A stretch of DNA of 43,378 nt from an uncultured Sutterella sp. GTDB taxonomy: Bacteria; Pseudomonadota; Gammaproteobacteria; Burkholderiales; Burkholderiaceae_F. Below are positions 35,224 through 43,378 of this stretch, piece by piece. The first letter of the stretch is position 1. Each line of letters starts with the position of its first letter. The notes beneath the pieces are model-generated. The model searched no databases and had not been told where the DNA came from. It worked only from the letters and a program-made list of their open reading frames with translations. The DNA is taken from assembly GCA_900552195.1 (NCBI GenBank), contig URYO01000001.1, positions 1-43,378 on the forward strand. Reading direction: 5' to 3'. Both the position numbers and the translations under genes were made by a program.

Positions 35224-35274
35224 AAAAACGAAAATCCGCCGTCAGCTCAGGGCTTTCGGCGGATTTTCGTTTTT
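35224..35274. terminator. Bidirectional terminator between apbC and the Fpr-type reductase
   Basis: An 18-bp perfect stem, AAAAACGAAAATCCGCCG with its complement, and a 15-base loop lies between convergent stops. It ends in a T-run on both strands and should stop transcription in both directions. Confidence 0.92.
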
Positions 35275-35297
35275 ACGAGATCCGGTAAACCGAGAAA

Positions 35298-36341
35298 TTA
35301 GTCAAAATGCGGTGTCTCAACGCCGAGCACTTTGTGCAGTTTCGGGCTCGTGGTCGTGTACTGCAGGAGAACGCGTTTTTCCGGATACACATATTCGGAA
35401 GCGGCAAAAGCAGCCAAAGCGCATTCATGGAAACCGGAAAGGATCAGTTTCTTTTTACCCGGATAAATGTTGATGTCGCCGACAGCGAAGACGCCAGGGA
35501 TGTTGGTTTCGAAACGGGCAGTGTCCACAACGATCTGTTTTCTTTCGAGCGTCAGGCCCCAATCTGCAATCGGTCCGAGTTTAGGCTGCAGGCCGAAGAA
35601 AACCAGCAGATGTTCGGCCGGAATACGGCGGGTAACGCCGTCGGCGCCGGTGACTTTAACTTCGGTCATTTGGCCGTTTTCTTCTGTGAAGCCCGTGACC
35701 TGACCGACTTCAAACTGCATTTCCCAGTTGTCGCAAAGCTCTTTCATCTTGCTGACAGATGCCGGAGCGGCTCTGAAACCTTCTCTGCGGTGAACCAAAA
35801 CAACGCTTTCGGCCTTACCGACAAGATTGAGACACCAGTCAAGGGCTGAGTCTCCGCCCCCGCAAATGACGATGTTCTTACCTTCAAAAATTTCAGGATT
35901 TTTGACGCGGTAATGGAGCTGTTTGCCTTCAAACTGTTCAATGTGCGGAACTTTGAGCGTGCGAGACTGGAAGCTGCCCACACCGGCTGCAATGAAGACA
36001 GCCTTAGCTAAGAATTCGGTGCCTTTGGAGGTTTTAACGTAGAGACGTCCGTCATCAAGTTTTTTAAGAACCTGAGCCTCTTCGCCGTAGTGGAAAGTCG
36101 GTTTGAACGGTTCAATTTGCTTGAGCAGGTTTTCCGTCAGCTCCTTGGCGGTGCAGACAGGAACTGCCGGAATGTCATAGATCGGTTTGTCGGGGTAGAG
36201 CTCAACGCACTGACCGCCCGGATGGTTTAAAGAATCCAAAACATGGGCTTTCATTTCCAGAAGGCCCAATTCAAAAACCTGGAAAAGTCCGACGGGACCG
36301 GCGCCGATGATGACGGCATCGGTTTCAATCGGATTGTTCAT
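35298..36341 (-). CDS. Ferredoxin/flavodoxin-NADP+ reductase, thioredoxin-reductase-like type
   Basis: FAD- and NADPH-binding oxidoreductase of the TrxR-like ferredoxin-NADP reductase group. The FAD loop is [11 protein letters not shown] at the N-terminus, the NADPH loop is [12 protein letters not shown] in the middle, and [18 protein letters not shown] is the C-terminal FAD motif. The redox CxxC of thioredoxin reductase is absent, which separates it from TrxB. The family has about 340-350 residues. The frame opens at TTG 36359, but the ATG at 36341 ([15 protein letters not shown]) gives 347 residues and is preferred. Likely supplies reduced ferredoxin or flavodoxin. Confidence 0.9.
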   Translation of the reverse strand: MNNPIETDAVIIGAGPVGLFQVFELGLLEMKAHVLDSLNHPGGQCVELYPDKPIYDIPAVPVCTAKELTENLLKQIEPFKPTFHYGEEAQVLKKLDDGRLYVKTSKGTEFLAKAVFIAAGVGSFQSRTLKVPHIEQFEGKQLHYRVKNPEIFEGKNIVICGGGDSALDWCLNLVGKAESVVLVHRREGFRAAPASVSKMKELCDNWEMQFEVGQVTGFTEENGQMTEVKVTGADGVTRRIPAEHLLVFFGLQPKLGPIADWGLTLERKQIVVDTARFETNIPGVFAVGDINIYPGKKKLILSGFHECALAAFAASEYVYPEKRVLLQYTTTSPKLHKVLGVETPHFD

Positions 36342-36499
36342 CTTTATTTCTTCAGTCAATTTATAACCTTAGGTCTTAAAAAGTTAATTCTGATAATTTT
36401 CTCACTAAATGAGCGCGCTTTAAGCCCGAAAAAAGTAACTTTTGACAACGAGGCGCCTTAGAGGCCGGACCTCCGTGATTAGCAAGGTCCGCTTTCTGA

Positions 36500-37984
36500 C
36501 TAATTGGAATGCTTACGATCAAAGTCTTCGTCTCGACGAAGTTCTCTGAGGCGGGCGTCAATTTCGCTCATGGTGTAGAAGTCACCGTCATTGGCCTTTT
36601 GAGCAAGCGAGAGCTGCTGGATGGCGGCGACGCGCTGACCTTGCAGGGCGTACATTTCTCCGATCGCCTGGTGACTTTGGCTGACTTTGCCCAATGCTTC
36701 ATAGGCCTGCCCGAGGAAAGACTGATACTCCACCGTCGACTTAGATAACGCGTGCTGTTTGCGCAGGAAGTTCAAAAGATCGTTGTATTTCTTGTCCCTG
36801 AGCAGCAGATCGCCGTAATTAAGGACAAGCATTGTGGACAAAGGTGCTTTTTGCTGAGCGCTCTTTGCAAGCTGCAGTCCCCGTGCTCGGTTGGCCGGAG
36901 AAGATTCAAACACGAGATTCGAGTGCAGTTTGTTGATGATGGCAGAGTTTCCTCCGGCCATCTTTTGCGCGATTTCAATCTGCTTGAGTGCCTCAGCTTT
37001 ATTCTTCATTTTTTGAGCTGCTACAGCTAAACCGTAGTGGGCTCCGATCGCCTGATAACCGGTAGCAGTTTTCAGTTCATTTCTAAAGTAGTCCGCAGCA
37101 TCCGACCAGCCCTGATAACGGTTGGATTGAAGAACGCGAAGACGCGCACGAATGAGAAAGAAGTCCAGAGAGTCTTTGTGATTTCTTTTGCCGGCCATGC
37201 GGGAACGGTTCTGAGCTTCGCTCATACGATCAATGGTCAGCGGGTGCGTGCGCAGGTAAGCCGGTGCGGCGCGCGAGCCTTCATAAGCGCGGTTATTGAA
37301 GTCCAGGCGTTCAAAGAAGTTTTCCATGCCTTTCGGATCGAAACCGGCACGGACTAAGGAATTAAAGCCCACACGGTCTGCTTCGCGTTCGGCGTCGCGG
37401 GAGAAGGATAAATAATTCTGAGCAAGAGCGGCCTGGGTGCCGATGACCGAGGCTGCAGCGCCGTCTGCCGAACCGGCGCGTGCCGCCAAAATGGCGACCA
37501 GCAGAGAGCCTAGGGTTGCAGCCCAATTGCCTTTTTGGTTTTCAATCATTCGGGCAATATGGCGCTGCGCAACGTGTCCGATTTCGTGAGAAAGAACGGA
37601 AGCGAGCTCGCTTTCGCTGGATGCTGCAGTGACAAGTCCTGTATGAACGGCAATGAAACCTCCGGGAAGCGCAAACGCGTTGATGGAAGGATCACGAATC
37701 GGGAAAAAGAAGAAGGAATAGCTGGAACCCGGACCGGCAGAGACGAGTTTGTAGCCGAGACGCATCAAGTAGTCGATGGTCTCCGGGTCATTCAGATAGG
37801 TAGGATCGGAGCGAACTTCGACCATGATCTCTTCGCCGAGCTGACGTTCCTGCATCGGAGACAGGGCCGAACCACCTGCCGCACCGAGGTTCGGCAGATT
37901 GTAGTTCTGTGCATAGGTTCCCGCGATCGGCGCAGCAGCCAGAATACAGGAGAGACACAGAGAGAGCAGCGGTTTCAAAGTCAT
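36500..37984 (-). CDS. bepA: Periplasmic M48 metalloprotease/chaperone with TPR domain (BepA-like)
   Basis: Zinc metalloprotease with C-terminal TPRs. E. coli BepA degrades or helps mature stalled LptD at the BAM complex, so it fits with the lptD and surA genes in this window. A Sec signal (MTLKPLLSLCLSCILAAAPI) is followed by the M48 domain with HEIGH (H133, E134, H137) and the third ligand in SRDAEREADRVGF. TPR-type helices run from about 310. The frame opens at a TTG (37999) without a ribosome-binding site; the ATG at 37984 gives 494 residues and starts the signal peptide. Divergent from moaC. Confidence 0.9.
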   Translation of the reverse strand: MTLKPLLSLCLSCILAAAPIAGTYAQNYNLPNLGAAGGSALSPMQERQLGEEIMVEVRSDPTYLNDPETIDYLMRLGYKLVSAGPGSSYSFFFFPIRDPSINAFALPGGFIAVHTGLVTAASSESELASVLSHEIGHVAQRHIARMIENQKGNWAATLGSLLVAILAARAGSADGAAASVIGTQAALAQNYLSFSRDAEREADRVGFNSLVRAGFDPKGMENFFERLDFNNRAYEGSRAAPAYLRTHPLTIDRMSEAQNRSRMAGKRNHKDSLDFFLIRARLRVLQSNRYQGWSDAADYFRNELKTATGYQAIGAHYGLAVAAQKMKNKAEALKQIEIAQKMAGGNSAIINKLHSNLVFESSPANRARGLQLAKSAQQKAPLSTMLVLNYGDLLLRDKKYNDLLNFLRKQHALSKSTVEYQSFLGQAYEALGKVSQSHQAIGEMYALQGQRVAAIQQLSLAQKANDGDFYTMSEIDARLRELRRDEDFDRKHSN

Positions 37985-38081
37985 TCCGTTTTTATCCAAT
38001 AATATTTATCATTCAAGCAGTAAGGAAAAATATAACAGTAATCCTGTTTTTTGCTGTAACTAATTCGAAAAAGGTATTTAT

Positions 38082-38561
38082 ATGTCCGAGTTGACTCATT
38101 TCAACCAGGCGGGCGAGGCCCATATGGTGGATATTGCCGATAAAGATCAAACCCATCGCATCGGTATCGCCGAGGGCTGGATCAGCATGCATCCGGAGAC
38201 TTTTGCCCTGGTGGAAAAGGGGAACGCTAAGAAAGGAGACGTTCTGGCGGTTGCACGTATTGCTGCCATCATGGGTTCGAAGAAGACACCGGATCTGATT
38301 CCTCTTTGCCATCCGATTGCCCTAACGCATGTGAACGTTGACTTTGAACTCTATCCGGAAGAAAGCAAAGTGCGCTGTGTGGCGACCTGTGAAACCAAAG
38401 GCAGAACCGGCGTTGAAATGGAAGCCCTAACGGCTGTCCAAGTCGGCCTTCTGACCATCTACGACATGCTTAAAGCTGTAGACCGCGGAATGTGCATGAC
38501 CGACATCCGTTTGCTGGAAAAGCACGGCGGCAAGAGCGGCGACTGGGTTCTGAAGAAATAG
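38082..38561 (+). CDS. moaC: Cyclic pyranopterin monophosphate synthase MoaC
   Basis: Second enzyme of molybdenum-cofactor synthesis, forming cPMP from the MoaA product. The signature is intact: [10 protein letters not shown] in the first half, then [20 protein letters not shown] and the C-terminal KHGGKSGDW. At 159 residues it matches E. coli MoaC (161). It stands alone; no other moa gene is adjacent. Moco is consistent with anaerobic respiratory metabolism, but no molybdoenzyme is in the window. Confidence 0.96.
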   Translation: MSELTHFNQAGEAHMVDIADKDQTHRIGIAEGWISMHPETFALVEKGNAKKGDVLAVARIAAIMGSKKTPDLIPLCHPIALTHVNVDFELYPEESKVRCVATCETKGRTGVEMEALTAVQVGLLTIYDMLKAVDRGMCMTDIRLLEKHGGKSGDWVLKK

Positions 38562-38576
38562 AAAACCAGCTGAAAG

Positions 38577-38607
38577 AAAAAGCCGAAGGTGCGAGCCTTC
38601 GGCTTTT
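38577..38607. terminator. Bidirectional terminator between moaC and the response regulator
   Basis: AAAAGCCGAAGG/CCTTCGGCTTTT with loop TGCGAG lies between the two convergent stops, with A and T runs on both sides. It works in both orientations. Confidence 0.92.
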
Positions 38608-38610
38608 GTC

Positions 38611-39297
38611 TTACATGGACGGAAGAATTCCAAGCTGGGCGGCTTCGTAAACCGCTTCCCCTCGGGAATGTACTTGAAGCTTGCGGTAAATCTTCTTGAT
38701 GTGCGCCGTGACCGTGTGACAAGAGATGTTTAAGACCGAACTGATCTCTGCGAAGCTCATGCCTCGGGCAAGAAGATTGAGAACTTCGGTTTCTCTTGGT
38801 GACAAGGGATTTGCAACGGCAGGCCGACTTGCCGCAACGGAAACGACCGGCTTGACGGCCGGCTTCCGGCGTAGGGCATCAACTAAGACCCTCGCTGCGG
38901 TTGGGCTGATCGGACTTCCATGCGCACGCAGAATGCGGATGTAGTTTCCGACATCGTGAAGGTCGGAGTCCTGCTTCGTGATATAGCCGACAGCGCCGTT
39001 TTCGACGGCAGCAGCAATATCGGCAGCTGAGTTTTTGGAAGTGACGGCAACGATATTTTGAACCGCGAGATCTTCGGAGGCGCGGCGGATAAAATCCAAG
39101 CCGTCCCCGTCCGGAAGGTTGAGTTCCGTGAACAGGATGTCGCAGTTTGTTTGAGCAAGCAATGCAGTCGCAGAGGCAATGCTTGAACAAATGCCAATCA
39201 GTTTAATGTCAGGATCATGAATAAGACGCTGACGATAAACTCGCTGTGTGTCAAGATCCGGCTCCACAACGAGAACGGTTGTCTCCCCAGTGTTCAA
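38611..39297 (-). CDS. Orphan NarL/LuxR-type response regulator with atypical receiver
   Basis: A 228-residue protein with an N-terminal receiver-like domain (1-120), a linker and a C-terminal LuxR helix-turn-helix (about 163-222: LSPRETEVLNLLARGMSFAE then NISCHTVTAHIKKIYRKL). The expected phosphoacceptor Asp is Glu, E58 in ILFTELNLPDG, and the usual acidic pair near the N-terminus reads E12-P13-D14. The conserved Thr (T85) and Lys (GYITK) are kept. It may therefore be phosphorylation-independent or permanently active. The start is TTG at 39297 with an excellent GGGAGGG ribosome-binding site (39303-39309). No histidine kinase gene is near. Targets unknown. Confidence 0.88.
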   Translation of the reverse strand: MNTGETTVLVVEPDLDTQRVYRQRLIHDPDIKLIGICSSIASATALLAQTNCDILFTELNLPDGDGLDFIRRASEDLAVQNIVAVTSKNSAADIAAAVENGAVGYITKQDSDLHDVGNYIRILRAHGSPISPTAARVLVDALRRKPAVKPVVSVAASRPAVANPLSPRETEVLNLLARGMSFAEISSVLNISCHTVTAHIKKIYRKLQVHSRGEAVYEAAQLGILPSM

Positions 39298-39520
39298 AAT
39301 TACCCTCCCGCCGGCAACTTAATCGTAATCGGCTTGTGTTATTTGCTGTTGTAATGTGTAATCGAATCCGCTGTCTCTATCGAAACAGGGTTTTTCGCAG
39401 CTTCTACCTTATTGTAATTATTCTACGGAAAAATAACCATAAGTAATTACTTTATTGATGTTACCCCTTGCAATAACTACGGGATTATTTGTCATTTTTT
39501 TTGAAGTCGATATTCTCTTC
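39298..39520. other. AT-rich intergenic region with repeated GTAAT words
   Basis: A 223-base gap between the MFS gene and the response regulator, both on the minus strand. It is markedly AT-rich and contains GTAAT at 39325, 39351, 39358, 39414 and 39443, the last within the palindrome GTAATTAC. It must hold the response-regulator promoter. I see no gene and no obvious terminator for the MFS transcript. Confidence 0.4.
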
Positions 39521-40723
39521 CTACTCAATTGCCTTGTCTTCCACGAGTTTCTCAGCGGGGTCGCGCATATTTCTAACGGAGTAGCCGATTTTTGCACCGG
39601 CTCCGACCATTAAGGCCCCGGTTGCCCAAAATGCCGATGCGGCTCCGATCACCGAACCGCCGAAACCGAAGAGCAGGGGCAAAATCGCATGGCTGGCGTT
39701 CATCAGCATGGTTCGGATTCCGATCGCTTCGCCTACGCGGCCGTCAGGAGTTACCTGATGGAGCAGCGAGAGAACGTTCGGCTGAGAAGCTCCGAGAGAG
39801 GCGCCGAGCCATCCGCAAAGTAGGAAGAGAAGCGTGAGCGATGTCGTAAAAGGAAAAACAATATAAGTCAGACCGGCTGAGATCATCACGAAAATAATGA
39901 TGGACCATTCTTTGAACATCTGAGAAAGGATCGGCATGAAAACTCGGACGGCAAACGTGCAGATGGAGAATGTACTTAACAGCCAGCCGATGGCGACGGC
40001 GTCTAATCCGATTTCGGTGCCGTAAACCGGAATCATGAAGGCCTGAAGATCCCAAGCCATAGAAACGAAGGCAGACGCAAGCAGAACGTTTCTGACTTTC
40101 TCATCTTTGAATAATTCAAAGGCACTGTGATGCCGATTATCTTTAGCCTGAGATTTGTTAAAGGCCGAGGGTAGGCCGCGTGCCTGGAGCAGAAAGATTC
40201 CGCCGCCGAGGAGCGCAAAAGTCAGCGCGCCGCCGAACGCCCAATAGTAGCTTCCGTGATCGATCAGGTAGCCGGCTACAACCGGTCCGGTTGACCCCGA
40301 AATTGAAAAGGCGATGGATTGATAGGTAAAAGCCGTTGCCCGATTTTTATTATTTGAGAGATGTCCGATTAAGCCCTGGCCGCTGATGAGCGTAAAAACA
40401 AATCCTGTACCCGCAAGCAAAGACGTCACGATGATAGGCCAAAAGCCAAACTGCTCATACGGGAAAAGAATCGGCATCAGGCACGCCGCCGAGATCATCA
40501 GGAAAGAAACCGTGATCGGGATACGAACCCCGATTTTATCGATGAATTTCCCGACATGAATTGAGATCAGTGCCGGAATCGCCGCATAAGTACTCAAAAT
40601 CACGCCGACCATCCACGCAGGCTGCCCGTAATGCAGGGCATAAAGGGTGGAAATAACGCGCGAAGAAGTAAAACCGCAGTGCAGGAGGGCCATGAAGGCG
40701 ACGATTTTGAGGATTTTTGTCAT
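39521..40723 (-). CDS. Major facilitator superfamily transporter
   Basis: Inner-membrane carrier of about 400 residues with around 12 hydrophobic helices in two halves joined by a polar loop (RGLPSAFNKSQAKDNRHHS). The cytoplasmic loop between helices 2 and 3 carries GKFIDKIGVR, the MFS motif A region. Similar proteins are drug or metabolite exporters, but I cannot name a substrate. The ATG at 40723 (MTKILKIVAFMALLHCG) is preferred. A TTG at 40738 is in frame with a GAGG before it, but that lies in the hairpin between this gene and the upstream usp gene, so it is uncertain. Confidence 0.85.
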   Translation of the reverse strand: MTKILKIVAFMALLHCGFTSSRVISTLYALHYGQPAWMVGVILSTYAAIPALISIHVGKFIDKIGVRIPITVSFLMISAACLMPILFPYEQFGFWPIIVTSLLAGTGFVFTLISGQGLIGHLSNNKNRATAFTYQSIAFSISGSTGPVVAGYLIDHGSYYWAFGGALTFALLGGGIFLLQARGLPSAFNKSQAKDNRHHSAFELFKDEKVRNVLLASAFVSMAWDLQAFMIPVYGTEIGLDAVAIGWLLSTFSICTFAVRVFMPILSQMFKEWSIIIFVMISAGLTYIVFPFTTSLTLLFLLCGWLGASLGASQPNVLSLLHQVTPDGRVGEAIGIRTMLMNASHAILPLLFGFGGSVIGAASAFWATGALMVGAGAKIGYSVRNMRDPAEKLVEDKAIE

Positions 40724-40735
40724 TTTTATAATGAA

Positions 40736-40761
40736 CAAGGGCGCCTCGATGGACGCCCTTG
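40736..40761 (-). terminator. Hairpin between the tandem usp and MFS genes
   Basis: CAAGGGCG/CGCCCTTG with a ten-base loop follows the usp stop by about 35 bases on the minus strand. No U-tract follows, so termination is uncertain and it may only limit read-through into the MFS gene. Confidence 0.4.
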
Positions 40762-40795
40762 AGTAAGTGTGGTTTGTTCTAAACGTCCGTCGGCG

Positions 40796-41695
40796 TTAGT
40801 TTGCCTGAATTACCAACAGAGGCGTGTCACTGATCGCGGCAATACGCGTAGCGGTCGAACCGAGGACGGCGGCTTTGAAAGCGCCGTAGCCGCGTGTTCC
40901 CATGACGATGAGATCTAAACCTTCATTCTTAGCGAAAGCTGCGATTTCGTCGCCGGGATTGCCGACCAGGCAGATTTCTTCTGTCTTGAAGCCTTTGTCT
41001 TGGAAAGCTTTACGGCTCGGACCGACGGCTTCATCAAAAGATTCCTGCTGCATGGCGCGAACTTCGGATTCATTCATTGTCGGGAGCGCCATACCGGCCA
41101 TATCCGGCATAACGACACCGGCGTAGTCACTGACGACGTTCATCAGATAGAACGTCGGATGGTCGCCGAAAATATCGTGGTTCTTAAGAATGTGTTCGAC
41201 AGCGGCTTCACCATACTTGGAGCCGTCGATCGCAACGCCGACCTTCAGAGAGTCATTAGTGGGCGCCGGTTTGTTGCGCAGGATCAGGACGGATTTGTCG
41301 CAGAGCGCCAAGACGGAATTGGTAACCGAACCAAGCAGGAGGCCCTTCAAGGCAGAGCGGCCATGAGAACCCATGATGATCAGATCGGCGCCGGATTTTT
41401 CAGCAACTTTTGCGATTGTCGGAGCGGCTTCGCCGACAGCATAGCGGGCGGTAGCTTTGACGCCTGCGGCTTTCAGTGCTTCGATTGCAGGTTCAAGAAT
41501 GACGTTGGCTTCCTCGTCGTAATAACCGCTCAGGGAGCCATTGCCGATTAATTTGGAGGCTCTTGCGGGAACGGGGGCTTGCACGCTCAGCAGTTCGATT
41601 TCAGGGTTGTGTCCTAAGAGAGTTGCACGTGAAGTGACAAATTCAATTGAGTGTTTACTGAACTCGCTTCCGTCGATGGGAACTAAAATCTTCAT
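40796..41695 (-). CDS. Two-domain universal stress protein
   Basis: Cytosolic stress protein with two UspA domains in tandem, residues 1-140 and about 150-299. Each has the ATP-binding G-x2-G-x9-G-S/T pattern: GSHGRSALKGLLLGSVT in the first and GTRGYGAFKAAVLGSTAT in the second, so both halves may bind ATP. The first begins MKILVPIDGSE, the family start. Tandem Usps respond to starvation, oxygen limitation or oxidative stress. The ATG at 41695 is in good position, with GGAGGT directly before it. A second, broken uspA lies at 42709. Confidence 0.93.
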   Translation of the reverse strand: MKILVPIDGSEFSKHSIEFVTSRATLLGHNPEIELLSVQAPVPARASKLIGNGSLSGYYDEEANVILEPAIEALKAAGVKATARYAVGEAAPTIAKVAEKSGADLIIMGSHGRSALKGLLLGSVTNSVLALCDKSVLILRNKPAPTNDSLKVGVAIDGSKYGEAAVEHILKNHDIFGDHPTFYLMNVVSDYAGVVMPDMAGMALPTMNESEVRAMQQESFDEAVGPSRKAFQDKGFKTEEICLVGNPGDEIAAFAKNEGLDLIVMGTRGYGAFKAAVLGSTATRIAAISDTPLLVIQAN

Positions 41696-41747
41696 TTAAC
41701 CTCCGATAATCATTGTTAGTAAGCTTGTTTTTCTTTCACGAGCTTTG

Positions 41748-41776
41748 TTGACATTATGAATTATCCCATCTGTAAT
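41748..41776 (+). promoter_or_regulatory. Sigma-70-type promoter for tcdA
   Basis: TTGACA (41748-41753) and TGTAAT (41771-41776) are separated by 17 bases, a near-consensus promoter. It would start transcription about 70 bases before the tcdA ATG. The leader contains AAAGAAAC/GTTTCTTT (41790-41821), an 8-bp stem with a 16-base loop. Confidence 0.65.
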
Positions 41777-41853
41777 TAAAAGAGTTATCAAAGAAACATT
41801 AGGGCAAGACGAAGTTTCTTTTGAGGACGATGTCTGACGAATAGAAGTTGAAA

Positions 41854-42639
41854 ATGGCTGAAGAGAACAAATATCCGCTCGATTACGAAAGACGCTTTGG
41901 CGGCGTTGCAAAACTCTACACCAAAGCCGGTGCCGAACGCTTAAAAAATGCTCATGTCTGTGTGGTCGGTTTAGGAGGCGTGGGTTCTTGGGCAGCGGAA
42001 GCTTTAGCTCGTACGGCCGTTGGCCGCATCACGCTGGTGGACTTAGATAATGTCGCAGAGAGCAACACGAACCGTCAGTTGCAGGCGATGACAGGGGTTT
42101 ATGGTAAACCGAAAGTCGATGCGACGGCAGAAAGAATCCACGCGATCAATCCGCTCTGCGACTGCAGGAAGATTGAAGATTTCATCGAAGTAGAAACCGC
42201 AGAATCGCTTCTGCCGGAAGACGCCATCATTCTTGACTGCATTGACAACGTTAAAGTTAAAGCAGCTATGGCGGCCGTCTGTAAAAAAAGAAAGCAATAC
42301 ATGGTTGCGTGCGGCGCGGCCGGTGGCAAGACGAGTGCCATGAACATTATTCACGAGGATTTAGCCCGAACGACCGGAGATCCTCTTTTATCCCGAATGC
42401 GTTACGACCTTCGCAAAAAATACGGGTTTCCTAAACTAAAAGCAGGAAAGAGAATTGAGAAGTTCGGCATTCCTTGTGTTTACACCGCAGACCCCGTTAA
42501 ACGTCCGGAAGGAGTGTGTGACGTCGGCGCCGGCCTATCTTGTGCCGGCTATGGATCTTCCGTTGTAGTAACAGCAGCTTTGGGCTTGGCCGCCGCCTCT
42601 GTCGCGATCAACCACATTACGGGGATCGACACTAAATAA
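41854..42639 (+). CDS. tcdA: tRNA threonylcarbamoyladenosine dehydratase TcdA
   Basis: E1-like ATP-dependent enzyme that cyclises t6A37 of tRNA to ct6A (CsdL/YgdL). The nucleotide-binding loop is VVGLGGVGSWAAEALAR, followed by LVDLDNVAESNTNRQ with the Asp and Arg of the adenylation site, and DCIDNVKVKAA. The frame opens at TTG 41848; the ATG at 41854 gives 261 residues and the family start MAEENKYPLDYERRFGG. AGAAG lies before it. Together with MiaB and DusB it is the third tRNA-modification gene in the window. A near-consensus promoter lies upstream. Confidence 0.93.
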   Translation: MAEENKYPLDYERRFGGVAKLYTKAGAERLKNAHVCVVGLGGVGSWAAEALARTAVGRITLVDLDNVAESNTNRQLQAMTGVYGKPKVDATAERIHAINPLCDCRKIEDFIEVETAESLLPEDAIILDCIDNVKVKAAMAAVCKKRKQYMVACGAAGGKTSAMNIIHEDLARTTGDPLLSRMRYDLRKKYGFPKLKAGKRIEKFGIPCVYTADPVKRPEGVCDVGAGLSCAGYGSSVVVTAALGLAAASVAINHITGIDTK

Positions 42640-42708
42640 AACTTAACGGAATGTAACAAATCCTATTACACTTATGGGCAAATAAAATTCTTAAAAGGAC
42701 GGTCAGCT

Positions 42709-43125
42709 ATGTATAACCGTATTTTGGTTCCGACAGACGGATCCGAACTCTCTGATAAAGCGCTTGAAGCTGCGGCCGATTTTGCCAAGGCTCTGGGTTC
42801 CTCTATTGTCATCATTACTGTTATTGAGCCTTACAGCTATACCAATCTCTCTGAGTACAGACCTGAAAGTATTGATCAATACGATTCCAGAGTTAAGGAA
42901 ATGGCTCAGGAACGACTGGAAATCGCTCGAGAACTGGTTGAGAAATTGTGGCTTTCAAATCCTTCTCTCCGGCCGAAGCGATTATTGACGCCGCCAATGA
43001 ATACAACTGCGATTTGATTTTCATGGCCTCTCACGGCAGACAGGGCTTTGCAGCCGTGCTTTTAGGCAGTGAAACTCAAAAAGTTCTGACTCATTCCAAG
43101 ATTCCCGTCATGGTTTACAGATGAT
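42709..43125 (+). pseudogene. Frameshifted universal stress protein gene (uspA-like)
   Basis: The 417-base span corresponds to one UspA domain, split over frames. Frame 1 encodes MYNRILVPTDGSELSDKALE and continues to about residue 78 (ARELVEK). The next likely segment, CGF, is in a second frame. The ATP-binding half (PAEAIIDAANEYNCDLIF, then MASHGRQGFAAVLLGSETQK) is in a third. After a six-A run at 43078-43083 the C-terminus VLTHSKIPVMVYR returns to frame 1. Uncorrected, translation stops at 43017 after 102 residues, without the ATP-binding motif. At least two indels, probably three, are needed, which argues for a decayed gene more than a single read error. AAAAGGACGG precedes the ATG. Confidence 0.85.
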
Positions 43126-43132
43126 TACGGGA

Positions 43133-43156
43133 AAGAGGCTCTGTTTGAGCCTCTTT
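43133..43156 (+). terminator. Hairpin after the uspA pseudogene
   Basis: AAAGAGGC and GCCTCTTT form a stem with a short loop, starting 8 bases after the pseudogene's terminal stop. The U-tract is contained in the stem end only. Confidence 0.6.
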
Positions 43157-43219
43157 GCAAATCCGGAGTCAAATCTCGAGTCAGAATACACAGAACAAAA
43201 TTTGAGGAGTAATAGATAA

Positions 43220-43378
43220 ATGACTGAAGAAGTTAAGACTGAAGCCGAAAAGGGCCAGGAGCAGATGGATGCGGCCAACCTTTTCCGCGAAGAAATTTAC
43301 ACCGACAGAAAGATCGGTGTGATTCGCTGCCTGGTGCCTGTAACAGCAGATGGCAAAGTGGACGAGAGCCGCAAGGTT
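43220..43378 (+). CDS. Unidentified protein, 5' end only
   Basis: Open reading frame running off the window, 53 codons seen, starting MTEEVKTEAEKGQEQMDAAN. GAGGAG at 43204-43209 is a good but slightly distant ribosome-binding site (10 bases). The sequence is acidic, with no signal peptide or membrane segment in view. The visible part has a charged N-terminal stretch and then LFREEIYTDRKIGVIRCLVP and VTADGKVDESRK, which suggests a small cytosolic protein. I do not recognise the family with confidence. Confidence 0.7.
   Translation, partial: MTEEVKTEAEKGQEQMDAANLFREEIYTDRKIGVIRCLVPVTADGKVDESRKV

Noticed and set aside
42709..43125. Programmed frameshifting at the six-A run of the uspA-like gene
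   Set aside because: One slip at the A-run cannot make the protein, because an additional break near 42944-42960 is needed first. Decay or sequencing error is simpler.

Overview
The window is a contiguous, mostly housekeeping stretch of a Gram-negative chromosome with about 36 genes, tightly packed on both strands, and no tRNA, rRNA, CRISPR, phage or insertion sequence that I can see. Gene content and order (miaB-phoH-ybeY-corC-lnt-glyQ-glyS-plsC; lptD-surA-rsmA with divergent amgK-murU-dusB; tolB-pal-cpoB), a betaproteobacterial-type porin, and the respiratory flavoprotein plus small multiheme cytochrome point to Burkholderiales, most likely family Sutterellaceae (Parasutterella/Sutterella-like gut anaerobes). 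The family assignment is inference from content and roughly balanced base composition, not a search result.

Layout. 1-9241 (+): a possible structured RNA or terminator, then miaB, phoH, ybeY, corC, lnt, glyQ, glyS and plsC (tRNA modification, ribosome maturation, lipoprotein acylation, glycyl-tRNA, phospholipid synthesis), followed by an enlarged YgjP-type metallohydrolase (9250-10521). 10518-15125 (-): rsmA, surA and lptD (ribosome maturation and outer-membrane assembly). 15213-22256 (+): amgK-murU (peptidoglycan sugar recycling), dusB, purH, tolB-pal-cpoB. 22407-25499 (+): a ClC antiporter and a malic enzyme. 25598-31672 (-): a respiratory block of porin, tetraheme cytochrome, Tat-exported flavoprotein reductase, CRP-fold regulator and SulP transporter. 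31896-43378: metG (-), mrp (+), Fpr-type reductase (-), BepA-like protease (-), moaC (+), an orphan NarL/LuxR-type regulator (-), an MFS carrier (-), a two-domain Usp (-), tcdA (+), a decayed uspA (+), and the start of an unrecognised gene.

The most interesting system is at 25598-29773. A periplasmic FAD reductase of the fumarate-reductase/flavocytochrome c family, a separate four-heme cytochrome and an outer-membrane porin are adjacent on one strand with gaps of 52 and 33 bases. A CRP-fold regulator lies just upstream behind a hairpin-rich spacer. By my manual alignment the reductase keeps the catalytic Arg and one carboxylate clamp (His/Arg) but has Gly and Val at two positions that hold the other carboxylate of fumarate. 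I therefore infer anaerobic respiration on an alkenoate-type acceptor other than fumarate, with the porin possibly admitting it.

Other unusual points: a YgjP-type protein whose N-terminal domain appears in three copies; a response regulator with Glu at the phosphoacceptor site; a twin-arginine-like signal on TolB; a uspA broken by several indels; absence of pdxA, fis and gmhB from positions where relatives often have them; and several structured 5' leaders, including a hairpin that buries the clcA ribosome-binding site.
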